Shown piece after piece: positions 42,190 to 52,589 of a stretch of 64,000 bases of DNA (the first letter of the stretch is position 1; each line of letters begins with the position of its first letter). Source of the stretch: Heterohyrax brucei. Its lineage: Eukaryota > Chordata > Mammalia > Hyracoidea > Procaviidae. The position numbers and the translations under genes are program-made. Below the pieces are notes generated by a model. That model was given only the letters and a program-made list of their open reading frames with translations, was not told where the DNA came from and did not search any database. The DNA lies in assembly GCA_028571685.1 (NCBI GenBank), contig CM053156.1, positions 86,121,049-86,185,048 of the forward strand, read 5' to 3'.

Positions 42190-42440
42190 ATTTCTGGATA
42201 TGCTGGGTTAGATAAAATATATCATTAAGATTAATTTCACCAGTTTCTTATGTTTAAACAATTTTCATTTCAGACTTTGTTGTTGAGAACATGTGCAGAA
42301 CACACACCCACTCAACAATCTCTGCACGTGCAATGCAGTAACTAGTGACGTCATCCAGCTGTCCCACGTCCTCACCCTCCTTTTCAGCATCGTTCTGTCA
42401 CATAACCTCACTGTCCCCTGCTAACCTTACCAATGGCTGT
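42190..42440. repeat. Old repeat piece plus 'TTGTTGAGAA' repeat
   Basis: 42190-42245 ('tgggttagataaaatatatc', 'attaatttcaccagtttctt') belongs to the old family seen at 6680. 42246-42440 is a TTGTTGAGAA unit ('ttgttgagaacatgtgcaga'). Confidence 0.5.
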
Positions 42441-42964
42441 TGTCAGGCTTTGACTTTTTTCTTTTCTTTAAATGGGATTCCGGGGAAATTCAACACGTGT
42501 CTCTCAGTCTGCTTCTCCCCAGCAGCGCTGCTTGGAGCCTAAGCTCCGGCGCTGGCGGGTTCCCTGTATTCTGTTAAGTCCGGAGTTCTCCCCAGTGTGT
42601 TTCAAAGAACCCAGATCTTCCAAACACCGTTTACTGTGACTGTGTTTGGTGTCACCATCTCTGAGCTTACTGGGCAGTTAAGCCTAACTTTATCTAACTG
42701 GGCTTACAGTTAAGTCTCATGGGGTGCAGTGGGGCTCCCACAGTCCTACTGTGCCCCCACCTGGTGTGGTGCCGTGTCACTATAGGTTGGATAGCCATCA
42801 AGCCAACCTGTCTTGTGCAGTTAACACAGCATTTCCTTTTGGAAAGAAAATTACTTCCTGTCCTACAGACACGGCCTGTGCCAGGGGCTGTCCCCCGCGC
42901 CGCAGGCCCCTGTCTTGTCCTTCAGGGATCAGTGTTGGGTTCTACACACTCGTTTGCAGACACA
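42441..42964. other. No feature recognised
   Basis: Unassigned. Confidence 0.4.
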
Positions 42965-43400
42965 AATGCTCCGGCAACTCCTTTATGCAATTTATTTATT
43001 TAAAAAAAACCTTTTACGTTGTGTTTTAAGTGAAACTTTACAATCCAAGCCAGTTTGTTGTGCAAAAACTCACACACACGTGCACACACATAGGCACACA
43101 TGCTGCCATGCAACTCTAGCAGCTCTCCTCGCACAGTCTGCTCTTCCTTTCCACCCTGTATTTTCCTGTTTTATTTTTTACACGTTTATTTTATTTTTGG
43201 TGAAAAGAACAGAGCGGAATGTGGACCCGTTCAACAGTTCCTACGTGTGCAGTCTGGTGATGTCGGTCACATTCTCACTTTGTGTCTTCAGTGTGCTTGT
43301 TTCTTCTCAGATTGTCTCGCTGCCTCTGACGTAGGCTCACCACCCCCTAAACCATCTCAACCGAGGGCCTGCTGTTGCCTGTTTAGCCTCCTGTGTACAC
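42965..43400 (-). mobile_element. Afrotherian L1 3' end plus TTGTTGAGAA-type unit
   Basis: 42965-43165 starts with A-rich text then 'taagtgaaactttacaatcc' and a (CA)-rich patch. 43170-43400 resembles the dispersed unit ('gtgaaaagaacagagcggaa', 'cgttcaacagttcctacgtg'). Confidence 0.55.
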
Positions 43401-43451
43401 TCTTCTACGAGAGGCTGATACTTGAGGGGTTCGCTCCCTACTAATGGAGCT

Positions 43452-43525
43452 ACCCACTGTCATCCAGTGGGGTCCAACTCCTAGTGACCCTAGAGATCAG
43501 AGTAGAACTGCCCCTGTTGTTTAGT
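43452..43525 (-). mobile_element. AfroSINE tail fragment
   Basis: 'gtggggtccaactcctagtg' and 'cagagtagaactgcccc'. Only the 3' half. Confidence 0.65.
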
Positions 43526-43529
43526 CTAA

Positions 43530-44085
43530 AGATGATTTCAGAAGAGAGTTTCGGTGAAAGAATCTCTCAGGGTGATAGTTTGATGGGTTTCTCAGTCTCA
43601 ATGGGTCAGTTTACATTCAAAGAAGTAAAAAGGGCAGGTACCTTAGCCCAGTAACCCCATATGGAACATCTGTCCTACAGAAATAAAAGCCCAGACACTT
43701 TACAAGATCCGCTCCTCTAACCAGGACAGCAATGGCATCACTGCTGTCCCCCAGCCATGCTGAGTGTGAGGACTAGACTCCCGCTGACGGCTGGCGCCTG
43801 CTCCACGTAAGCTGGTAAAATAGTTTGGCACTCACACCTGACCACCTGGAGGTCAGTGGCGGGATGTATGGGAGAGACTGTGGGAGGACAAAACCGTTGT
43901 GCAAAGCCACAAGTTAGATCCATGTGGAAAGATCCAGAAAGTGCCCGTGGCAGGTTTGGAAGGGGAGAGAGTGAGTTTCGAGGAGTGTTTATTGGATGAC
44001 TCTGCTTTGAGGGGGTCTGCAGGGTGTAGGTGGGTGTACACGAGATGGGTCAGGTCAGCTACTTGGGGGTATGGGATAGGAGGGA
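43530..44085. other. No feature recognised
   Basis: Unassigned. Confidence 0.4.
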
Positions 44086-44087
44086 TG

Positions 44088-45205
44088 GGGTGTTGCTGGG
44101 TGCCACTGAAGAGACTCTGAGTCATAGTGACACCGTGTAACAGAGCAGAACCGCCCTACTGGAATTTCCTAGGCTGGTGGTGCAGTGGTTAATAATGTGG
44201 CCGCTAATCTAAAGGTCAGCAGTTTGAATCTACCAGGTGCTCCTTGAAGACCCTGTGTGGCAGTCCTGCTCTGCCCTGTGGGGTCTCCAGGAGTCCAAAT
44301 CAACTTGATAGCAACTTTAAAAAAGAATCCTTACAGGAGGAGTCCTGGTTGCTCAATGGTTAGATGCTAACTGAAAGGTCGACTGTTGGAATGCACCCAG
44401 AGGTGTCACAGAAGAAAGACCTGGTGATCTGCTCCCAGACTAGCACGCCCTCTGGAGCAGCTCTATCCTGCACCCGGGGTCACTATGAATCGGAATTGAC
44501 CTCACAGCAAACAATAACCACAGTGTTAATGGGAATGCATCGTCCGGTCTTTCTTCCTCCAGTGGACGGACTGGGTGGGTCCAAACCACCGACCTTTGGG
44601 TCAGCAGCAGGGTGCTCAGCCTTCGTGCCACCAAGGGCCCTGCTGTTGTCATTAGGTGCCATCAAGTGGGTTCTGCCTCGTAGTGACCCCAGGGACGACA
44701 GAACGAAACACTGCCTGGTCTCGCACCATGTCCACGATCGTCTTTATGCTCCAGCCCATTGTTGCGGCCACTATGTCAAGCCATCTCCTTGAGGGTCTTC
44801 GTATTTTTCACTGACCCTCTGCTCTACCAAGCATGACATCCTTCTCCAGGGACTGATCTTGCCTGACAACATGTCCAAAGTGCGTAAGACACAGTCTTGC
44901 TATCTTTGCTTCCAGGAGCACTCTGGTTATTCTTTGGGCGGTCCGTCGGACATTCGATATTCTTCCCCAGCACCACCAAATGAGAAGAAACAGCTGCAAA
45001 CACCCATAAAGATTACAGCCTATGAAACCCCATGGGGCAGCTCTGCCTCGCCTCAGGGGTCGTGAGGTCAGAACTGACCTCACAGCGGACAGTTGTCTCT
45101 ACAGAAGCTGATCGCCAGGTCTTTCTCTGGTGGGTTGACTGGGCGGCTCCCAAACCACTGACCTTTTGGTGGGCAGCTGAACACTTAACCATCATGCCAC
45201 CAAGG
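44088..45205. repeat. Scrambled AfroSINE/RTE cluster
   Basis: In order: SINE(-) tail piece 44088-44165; SINE(+) short 44168-44315; SINE(+) long 44335-44515; SINE(-) 5' half 44540-44635; RTE(-) 44640-44985; SINE(+) 3' half 45005-45088; SINE(-) 5' half 45095-45205. Facing half-SINEs create inverted repeats. Open frames over this block are not genes. Confidence 0.75.
44640..44985 (-). mobile_element. RTE LINE 3' fragment
   Basis: Terminus 'gttgtcattaggtgccatca' on the left, then the C-terminal ORF to 'cgatattcttccccagcacc'. One internal deletion near 44925 shortens it. Confidence 0.9.
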
Positions 45206-46080
45206 CCCTTGGTCGGGACAGAACAGCTTTTCCTTGATGCCTTCTGGCTGCTGTTTGACGGTTGCGACAAATGTGCAAGGTGTGCATAACTTAAATACAG
45301 AAAGGAAGAACAGAGGGGTGGATGCTGAGCCCTGACAGAGTCACAGCCATTGATGGGGAGGCATTGTGCCCCGACAGGCCGTGGGTCAAAGGTACCAGCC
45401 CTGTCCTGGGCCCCCCTCGGCCCCCTGCCCCCAGGAATGAACATGACTGTCGTTCTCGTTCTTCTCTTCGGCGGGCTGGTCCCCGAGAGCTTGCCTGGCC
45501 CCCGAGAGCTCGCCTGGCCTGGGGTCCCACCAAGTCCTGGAGTCAGGAAAAGAGAGACACCAGGCCAACATAGCTGAAATGTAGCAACAGTTAGATTTCG
45601 GGGCAGTTTCATTTCAGCAGGAGGGTTCCTCTCCGGTCTGTATTCCAGTTAGGTCTGTGGAATGACTCTTAATTTCTGGTTCCTTATTCACTTCCCAAAG
45701 GATTCCAGAAGTTGGAAGGCTGTCACGGCAGCCTGCTGCCTCTGAGTCTGAGCCCAGAAGGCAGGGCTCCTCCGCACAGCCTCTGATGCGTTAGAGCCTC
45801 AGTGGTGCATTCCTGATGCCATCCTGGCTGGAGGCCTCACCCTAGTCTGCACTCACGGGGGCTATTCCTCAGGACGGCAACCGCTGAGTGAGAGCAGTGA
45901 GCAGATCTTGGTAGGGGTCCTCGGCTAAAAGTGGCCACATGGGGGCTCACACAGTGCGAACAGCTAAGGTCCGTCGAGCCTGAACAAGAGAGGTCAAATC
46001 CCAGAGCAGCTGCCTCGTTGCTGGAAAAGGTCCGTGGGTCTCCTGGGGCAGATGAGGCACCGGTCTTCTCCAGTGCAGTG
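45206..46080. other. No feature recognised
   Basis: Unassigned, GC-rich in 45350-45550. A 199-codon minus frame (45013-45612) begins inside the SINE/RTE cluster and lacks coding character. Confidence 0.4.
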
Positions 46081-46081
46081 G

Positions 46082-46262
46082 AGCTGGCTTGGACTCACGG
46101 TGACCCCATGCCAACAGTGTAGCCCCCCACTTCACAGGGCTTCCAGTGGGTGATCTTTAGAAAGCATATCACAAACCCTTACTTCCAAGGCCCTTCTGGG
46201 TGGGCTTGAAACTCCAGTCTGTTAGTGGCCAAGCACATTAACCAGTTGTATTACCGGGGAGG
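46082..46262 (-). mobile_element. AfroSINE, long form
   Basis: Tail 'gcttggactcacggtgaccc', middle 'gtgatctttagaaagcatat', head 'ttgtattaccgggg'. Confidence 0.8.
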
Positions 46263-46267
46263 TGGAG

Positions 46268-46440
46268 GGTACCCTGGGGGCATAGTGGTTGAGTACCATG
46301 CCTGCTAAAGGAAAGGTCGGCAGTTCAAATCCATCAGGTGCTCCTTGTGTCCTCTATGGGGCAGTTCTACTCTGTCCTGTAGGGTCTCTGAGTCAGAATC
46401 AACTCAGTGGCAGTGGGTTTGGCTTGGTTTTGGTTTACTA
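46268..46440 (+). mobile_element. AfroSINE, short form
   Basis: Head 'taccctgggggcatagtggt', tail 'gagtcagaatcaactcagtg', end 'gggtttggcttggttttggt'. Ends 13 bp before the L1 target duplication. Confidence 0.92.
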
Positions 46441-46453
46441 CCTGGGAACTCTT

Positions 46454-46469
46454 AAAGCACTGTTTCTTT
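46454..46469. repeat. L1 target-site duplication, left
   Basis: AAAGCACTGTTTCTTT; its partner at 53586-53601 differs at one base (C/G). Confidence 0.93.
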
Positions 46470-47382
46470 TTTTTCTTTTTATTTAACATAACTGAGTGAA
46501 AATGTACATTCATGTATAAATTTACATGCCCACCTATATGCAGCTTCCACTGCTCTCCCTGTCTGGTGACTGCACACTATTCCTCTCTGCTCCATACATG
46601 TCTCATCCTCCCAACAGCCTCCTTTCCCCTTCTCTCCGTCCACTCCCCTTCCTCCAGCCAGAGGTCAGCAAGATGATATCCTATAGATGTATAGAACCAT
46701 AAAGTGCTTCCAATATATGATCACTCTGCATTGCCAAGTCCAATCCATTCCTGTCCAAAGAGTGGACCTTTGTTATAACTTATGGGAAAGGGCAGCATCA
46801 GGGCCAGGGGCCATGCTCTCAGAGGAACCCCAAAACCGCTGGACTGTCAATTGAGGTCTTTTAGTGGAGATCTCATGATGCACCCCTTTTTATTCTTGTG
46901 TTGCCAGTGAGACTCCTCTCCGTGAGCTCCATCGTGGCTATCACTGGTGGTGGCCGGGCACCATCCGGTTCTTCCGGTCCCAAGTCGATGAAGGCACCCA
47001 CTCTTGTGGGTCTCTCTGTCTTCTCGGTTGTCTTTACCGCATGTCATTTTGGTCCTCGGTGAGCATCCGTTCCTGCTGAGTTGGGACCATTTGCTGTGTC
47101 CTCGGATGGCAGCTTGGCAGCTTCTAAGACCCCAGACGCCACTCACCAATGTGGGGTGCAGAGAGCTCTCTTAGCAAAACGCTGGTTGTGCCAATTGGCC
47201 TGGAATTCACCTAAGAGCATGGTCCCCCGCCCCCTGCCCCAGCTACTCTATCCTTGCAGTATTGAGTCAAGATGGAAGGAGTACTCAAGTTATGCTGAAG
47301 TCCACTTAATGTTGTTCTTGTTTCTAATGTGTGCTATCACCACTTTCTCCCAACTAGATTTCTAGCAACTATCTAAACTAAA

Positions 47383-47416
47383 CCCTCCCCGCCTCACCCT
47401 CCCTCCCTCCCCCCCT
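47383..47416 (-). other. G-rich (quadruplex-type) tract in L1 3' UTR
   Basis: The minus strand has several runs of three to seven G separated by single bases. Polypurine G tracts at this place are a known feature of mammalian L1 3' UTRs. Confidence 0.8.
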
Positions 47417-47470
47417 TGCAGCTGTCAAAGAGTCTTTTCTTCTATACACAAGTCTGTTTTTGAGGTCTTA

Positions 47471-50400
47471 TCATAGAGGTCTCATACAGTATTTGTCCCT
47501 TTGTCGCTGACTACTTTGACTCAACATAATGTCTTCCAGTTGAAACCAGGTTAGGAGATGTTTCCTGGAATCATCGTTATTCTTTATCATTGCGTAGTGT
47601 TCCATTGAGTATATGTACCATAGTTTACCTATCCATTCTTCTATTGTTGGGCATCTGGGTTGATTCCATCTTTTTGCAATCGTGGACTGTGCCACGGTAA
47701 ACATTCTGGTGCATGTGTCCGTTGGTGTGAAAGGCCTTGATTCTGTAGGATATATTCCAAGTAGTGGAATTACTGGGTCAAATGGTATATCGATATCCAT
47801 TTTTAAGGAAGCACCAGATTGCCTTTCAAAGAGGCTGGACCATTTTGCTACCCCACTAAAAGTGTAGGAGGGTTCCACTTTCTCCACAGCCTCTCCAGCA
47901 TTTGTTGTTTTGTGTTTTCTGGATCATGGCCAATCTTGTTGGGGTGAGATGGTATCTCATTGTTGTCTTGATTTGAATTTCTTTAATAACTAAAGATCAT
48001 GAACATGTCCGCATGTGTTTTTTGGCTGCCTGGATCTCCTCTTTAGTGAAGTGTCTGTCCATCTCCTTTGCCCATCACTTAATTGGATGGTTTATCTTCT
48101 TCTTATTGATATTTTGTAGTATCTTATAGATTATAGAGATCAGTCGGTCTGACATAGAGTTGCCAAATATTTTTTCCCATTCTGTGGGTGTTCTTTTAAT
48201 TCTATTAATAAAGTCTTTGGATGAGCAAAAGTGTTTGATTCTTAATAGATCCCATTTATCTATTTTCTCTTCTGTTGATTGAGGTTTCTTTGACATGGAG
48301 TCTGTCCTCATTGTGTATTAAAACTTTCATTGTTGTTCCTACCTTTTCCTGGATGAGCTTTATTGTTTTAGGTTTGATATTTAGGTCTTTTATCCAGTTG
48401 GAGTTGGTTTTTGTATAAGATGTAAGATATGAATCTTGATTCAGTTTATTGCAGATGGATAACCAATTTTGCCAGCACTATTTGTTGAAGAGACTGTTTT
48501 CACCCCAGTTTAATGTCTTAGGGCCTTTGTCGAATATCAACTGTTCATAGGCAGATGGTGTCATCTCTGGGGTCTCAGTTCTGTTCCATTGATCAATCTG
48601 TCTGTTCTTGTACCAGTACCAGGCTGTTTTGACCACTGTGGCAGTGTTTTGACCACTGTGGCCGTGTAGTATGTTCTAAGGTCGGGTAATGAGAGGCCTC
48701 CCAGTGCGTTCTTCTTCTTCAGCAGTACCTTACTTATCCGGGGCTTCTTCCCTTTCCAAACAAATTGGTGATTTGTTTCTCCATCTCATTAAAAAATGAT
48801 GCTGGAACTTGTATTGGGATTGCATTATATAAATAAATTGCTTTGGCTAAAATAGACATTTTCATAATGTTAAATCTTCCTATCCATGAGCAGGGTAGGT
48901 TTTTCCATTTAACTAAGTCTCTCTTAGTTTCTTGTAGTAAGGGCTTGTAGTTCTCTTTGTAAAGGTCTGTTGTTTCTCTGGTTAGATTAATTCCTAGGTA
49001 CTTTATCTTCTTAGGGGCTATCGTAAATGGTATTGATTTGATAATTTCCTCCTTAACAGTCTCGTGGTTGGTATAAAGGAATCCTACTGATTTACTTATG
49101 TTTATCTTGTATCCTGAGACTGCTGAACTCTTCTGTTTGATTAGCTTACTTATAGATTCCTTGAGGTTCTCTGCATATACAATCATATCATCTGCGAACA
49201 GGAAGATTTTAACTTCCTCTTTGCCAATGCAGATGCCCTTTATTTCTTCGTCTTGTCTAATTGCTCTGGCTAGAACTTCTAGCACAATGTTGAATAGGAG
49301 AGGTGAGAGTGGGCATCCTTGTCTAGTTCCTGATCTCAAGGGAAAGTCTTTCAGTTTCTCTCCATTCAGGATGATGTGGGCAATTGCCTTTGTATAAATG
49401 GCCCTTATTGTGTTGAGGAATTTGCCGTCTATGCCTATTTTGCTAAGAGTTTTTAGCATGAATGGGTGTTGGACTTTATCAAATGCCTTTTCGGCATCAA
49501 TGGACAAAATCAGGTGATCCTTGTCTTTTGTGTTATTTATGTGGTTAATCACATTAATTGTTTTCCTGATGTTGAACCAGCCTTGCATCCCTGGTATGAA
49601 TCCCACTTGGTCATGATGGATTATTTTCTTGATATGTTGTTGTATTCTATTGGCAAGAATTTTGTTGAAGATTTTTGCATCTAGGTTGATGAGTGATATC
49701 GGTCTGTAGTTCTCTGTCTTTGTTGGATCTTTCCCTGGCTTAGGTATCAGGGTTATGCTGGCTTCATAGAATGAGTTTGGGAGTACTCCATCCCTTTCTA
49801 TACTGTGAAATAGTCTCAGTCATATTGGGGATAACTCTTCTCTAAATGTTTGGTAGAATTCTGCCGTGAAGCCATCTGGACCCGGACTTTTTTTGGTTGG
49901 CAGTGTTTCGATGACCTTTTCAATCTCTTCCTTTGTAATGGGTTTATTAAGTTGTTCTGCTTCACGTTGTGATAATTTGGGTAGGTGGTATGAGTCAAGG
50001 ACTTTGTCCATTTCCCCTAGGTTTTCAAATTTGTTAGAGTACAGTCTTTCATAGTATTCTGTAATGATATTTTTGATTTCTGTTGCATCTGTGGTGACAA
50101 CTCCCCTCTCATTTCTAATTTGGGTTATTTGTTTCCTTTCCTGCTTTTCTTTAGTAAGTTTAGCCAGTGGTTTATCAATTTTGTTGACCTTTTCAAAAAA
50201 AACAGCTTTTGGTCTTTTCAATTTTTTCAATTGTTTTTCTATTCTCTAATTCATTTAGCTCTGCTCTAATCCTTATCATCTCATTTCTTCTAGTGCCCGA
50301 GGAGTTCCTCTGTTGTTCTCTTTCTACTTGTTCAAGCTGTAGAGTTAGTTCCTTGATTTGGTTTCTTTGTTCCTTCCAGATGTGTGCATTTATGGAGATA

Positions 50401-51204
50401 AACAGACCTCTGAGCACTGCTTTGGCTGTATCCCATAGGTTCTGGTAGGAAGTGTTTTCATTCTCATTGGAATCCATGAATTTCTTTAATTCATCCTTGA
50501 TTTCTTCTATAACCCATGGTTTTTTGAGCAAGATGTTGTTCAGTTTCCAAGAGTTCCACTTTCTATCTATGTTTTTTTCTGCTATTGATTTCAACTTTTA
50601 TGGCTTTATGATCTGAGAAGATGCTTTGCAGTAATTCAATGGTATGGATTTTGTTGAGCATTGCATTATGGCCTATCATGTGGTCAACTCTGGAGAATGT
50701 TCCATGTGCACTGGAGAAGAAGGTGTAGTTGTCCTAAATGATCTGTCTAGTAATGAAAGTGAAGTGTTAAAGTCTCCCACTGTTATTGTGGAGTCATCTA
50801 ACTCTCTTGAGCATAGTCAGTGTTTCTTCGACATATTTAGGTGCTCTGACATTAGTTGCCTAAATATTTAATATAGTTAAGTCTTGCTTGTGTACTGAAC
50901 CTTTCAGCATTAAATAGTGTCCATCTTTGTCCACGATGGTGGATTTGACATTAAAATTGATTTTGTCTGAGATTAGAATTGCCACCCCTGCTCTTCTTTG
51001 TTCATTGTTAGCTTCATATATATTCTTCCATCCTTTAATTTTCAGGTTGTTCCTGTCTTTAGGTCTCAAGTGAGTTTCTTGTAGACAGCATATGGATGGG
51101 TCATGTCTTTTGATCCAAGATGACACTCGGTGTCTCTTTACTGGAGTATTCAGTCCATTCACATTCAATGTAATTATTGATAGGTATGTGTTCACTGCTG
51201 CCAT
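47471..51204 (-). pseudogene. L1 ORF2 (endonuclease / reverse transcriptase), broken
   Basis: The remains cover an ORF of roughly 1,250 codons. The endonuclease N-terminus (51204-50860) begins 'MAAVNTYLSIITLNVNGLN' and keeps Q-E-T-H. The RT lies in the 290-codon stretch 49606-48734, with 'SIDAEKAFD', '[20 protein letters not shown]' and the catalytic 'FADDMIVY' intact. The C-terminal part (47887-47471) retains 'CTRMF' and 'WNQPRCPT'. Breaks: the endonuclease is shortened between 50860 and 50594, further frameshifts separate 50594-50193, 50230-49820 and 49606-48734, a 20-bp tandem duplication (48625-48664) shifts frame, and several stops follow. No complete ORF2 protein can be made from this copy. 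Confidence 0.93.
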
Positions 51205-51626
51205 TGTGATATGTTTATTTTTACGTTGATGTTTTCTCTGTTGTTCTTATTAGTCTGTTCTGGGACACTCTTTTTTGTGAGTTGATTTTTCACCTTTTTC
51301 AGAGCTGGTTTTATAGTTGTTGAGACTCGTGTGTTAGATTTCTTGAAATGGTATGATACATCTTTGTTGTACTTTACAGCTGCCCCTATGAACCCCCTTT
51401 ATAAACTATTTATAAACCCAATTTTAATTACTACCAGTCTTGTCATCTTCCTCTCCATATGGAAGGACTATAATGACTGTAGTACATCCCTCTTTTTATT
51501 ATGATGACACTACAGTTTTCATGATGATCACTGGATTGCTTCTTTCCATATCAAAGCTGTGATTTACCTTGGAGCCTTCCCTAAATGAGTAGAGTATTGA
51601 GTAGTGTGTCGTTCTAAAATATAAAG

Positions 51627-52586
51627 TTAGTGGTTTTCTTCTTCTAAGCCAAAGCCAAGAACTTCTTTAAGTATTTCTTGTAGTTTGGGTTTGGTTTTCA
51701 CAAAGTCTCTGAGTTTCTGTTTGTCTGGGAATGTCTCAATTTCATTTTCGTATTTGAAAGATAGTTTTGCAGGATATATAATTCTTGGTTGGAAGTTCTT
51801 CTCCTTCAAGACTTTGAATGTATCATGCCACTGTCTCTGTGCCAGCATGGTTTCTGCTGAGAAATCTGACGAGAGCCTACAGGATTTCACTCTGAATGTC
51901 AGCTTTGCCTTGAGTCTTGCTGCCTTTAAGAGTTGGTGCTTATGTTTCATTTTGTTAAGCTTGATTATAATATGTCTTGGAGTCTTTCTTTTGAGATCTA
52001 TATTGGGTGGTGTACGATACGCACCTGAGATGTCTATATTCTCTTCCTTCATGATTTCTGGGAAGTTTTCTTTCAGCAGCTCAGCAACAATACTCTCTGT
52101 GTTCTCAGATGTCTCACCCTGTTCAGGGACTCCAATTAATCGAAGGTTGTTCCTCTTAATAGAGTCCCACATACTTCTTAATGTTTCTTCATTTTTCTTG
52201 TTTCTTTTTTCTGATTTCTGCTCATAGACGCTGGCATCAGTAGCTCTGTCTTCCAAGTCAGAAATTCTTTTTTCCATTTGTTCCATTCTGTTTTCTTGGC
52301 TTTGCATGGAAGTTTCTATGTCTTTGATTTTCCTCTTCATCTGTTGGATTTCAGAGTACTGGTGTTCCACCAGATCGAACAACTTGCTTAGTTTTTCACT
52401 TTGTTCTGCTGCATTTTGTGTAAGGTCTAGAAGGGCTCTGTATATAGTCAATTTGTATTCAGTTCCTGATGCTTTCATGAAAGTTTCTTCATCTGGAAAA
52501 GTCCTTGGTTGCTTTGTTTGGGAGCCTTCTGAAGCCATGAGTGATTGCTTGTATGCCACAATTGTCTGTTGCTTTTTGGGTCCCAT
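51627..52586 (-). CDS. L1 ORF1 protein (RNA-binding chaperone), intact
   Basis: 319 codons, uninterrupted, close to the 338 of human ORF1p. ORF1p trimerises, binds L1 RNA and acts as a nucleic-acid chaperone in the cytoplasmic L1 particle. The start follows a normal 5' UTR and gives a basic, glutamine-rich N-terminus ('MGPKKQQTIVAY'). A predicted coiled coil spans about residues 60-140 with heptad-like 'MEQMEKRISDLEDRA' text. An RRM-type domain follows from the 'NNLRLIGVPE' block (146-155) through 'PRHIIIKLNK' (203-212). The C-terminal domain (about 238-296) has 'SAETMLAQRQWHDTFKVL' and 'YPAKLSFKYENE'. About 420 bp separate it from ORF2. An open ORF1 beside a dead ORF2 implies recent origin. 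Whether it is expressed cannot be told. Confidence 0.96.
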   Translation of the reverse strand: MGPKKQQTIVAYKQSLMASEGSQTKQPRTFPDEETFMKASGTEYKLTIYRALLDLTQNAAEQSEKLSKLFDLVEHQYSEIQQMKRKIKDIETSMQSQENRMEQMEKRISDLEDRATDASVYEQKSEKRNKKNEETLRSMWDSIKRNNLRLIGVPEQGETSENTESIVAELLKENFPEIMKEENIDISGAYRTPPNIDLKRKTPRHIIIKLNKMKHKHQLLKAARLKAKLTFRVKSCRLSSDFSAETMLAQRQWHDTFKVLKEKNFQPRIIYPAKLSFKYENEIETFPDKQKLRDFVKTKPKLQEILKEVLGFGLEEENH

Positions 52587-52589
52587 GTG

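Noticed and set aside
49098-50249. Plus-strand frames rich in Leu, Phe and Ser that look membrane-like
   Set aside because: Antisense of L1 ORF2; A-rich L1 coding sequence always gives Phe/Leu/Ser-rich antisense frames.
51685-52227. 180-codon plus-strand frame with hydrophobic stretches
   Set aside because: Exact antisense shadow of the intact L1 ORF1.
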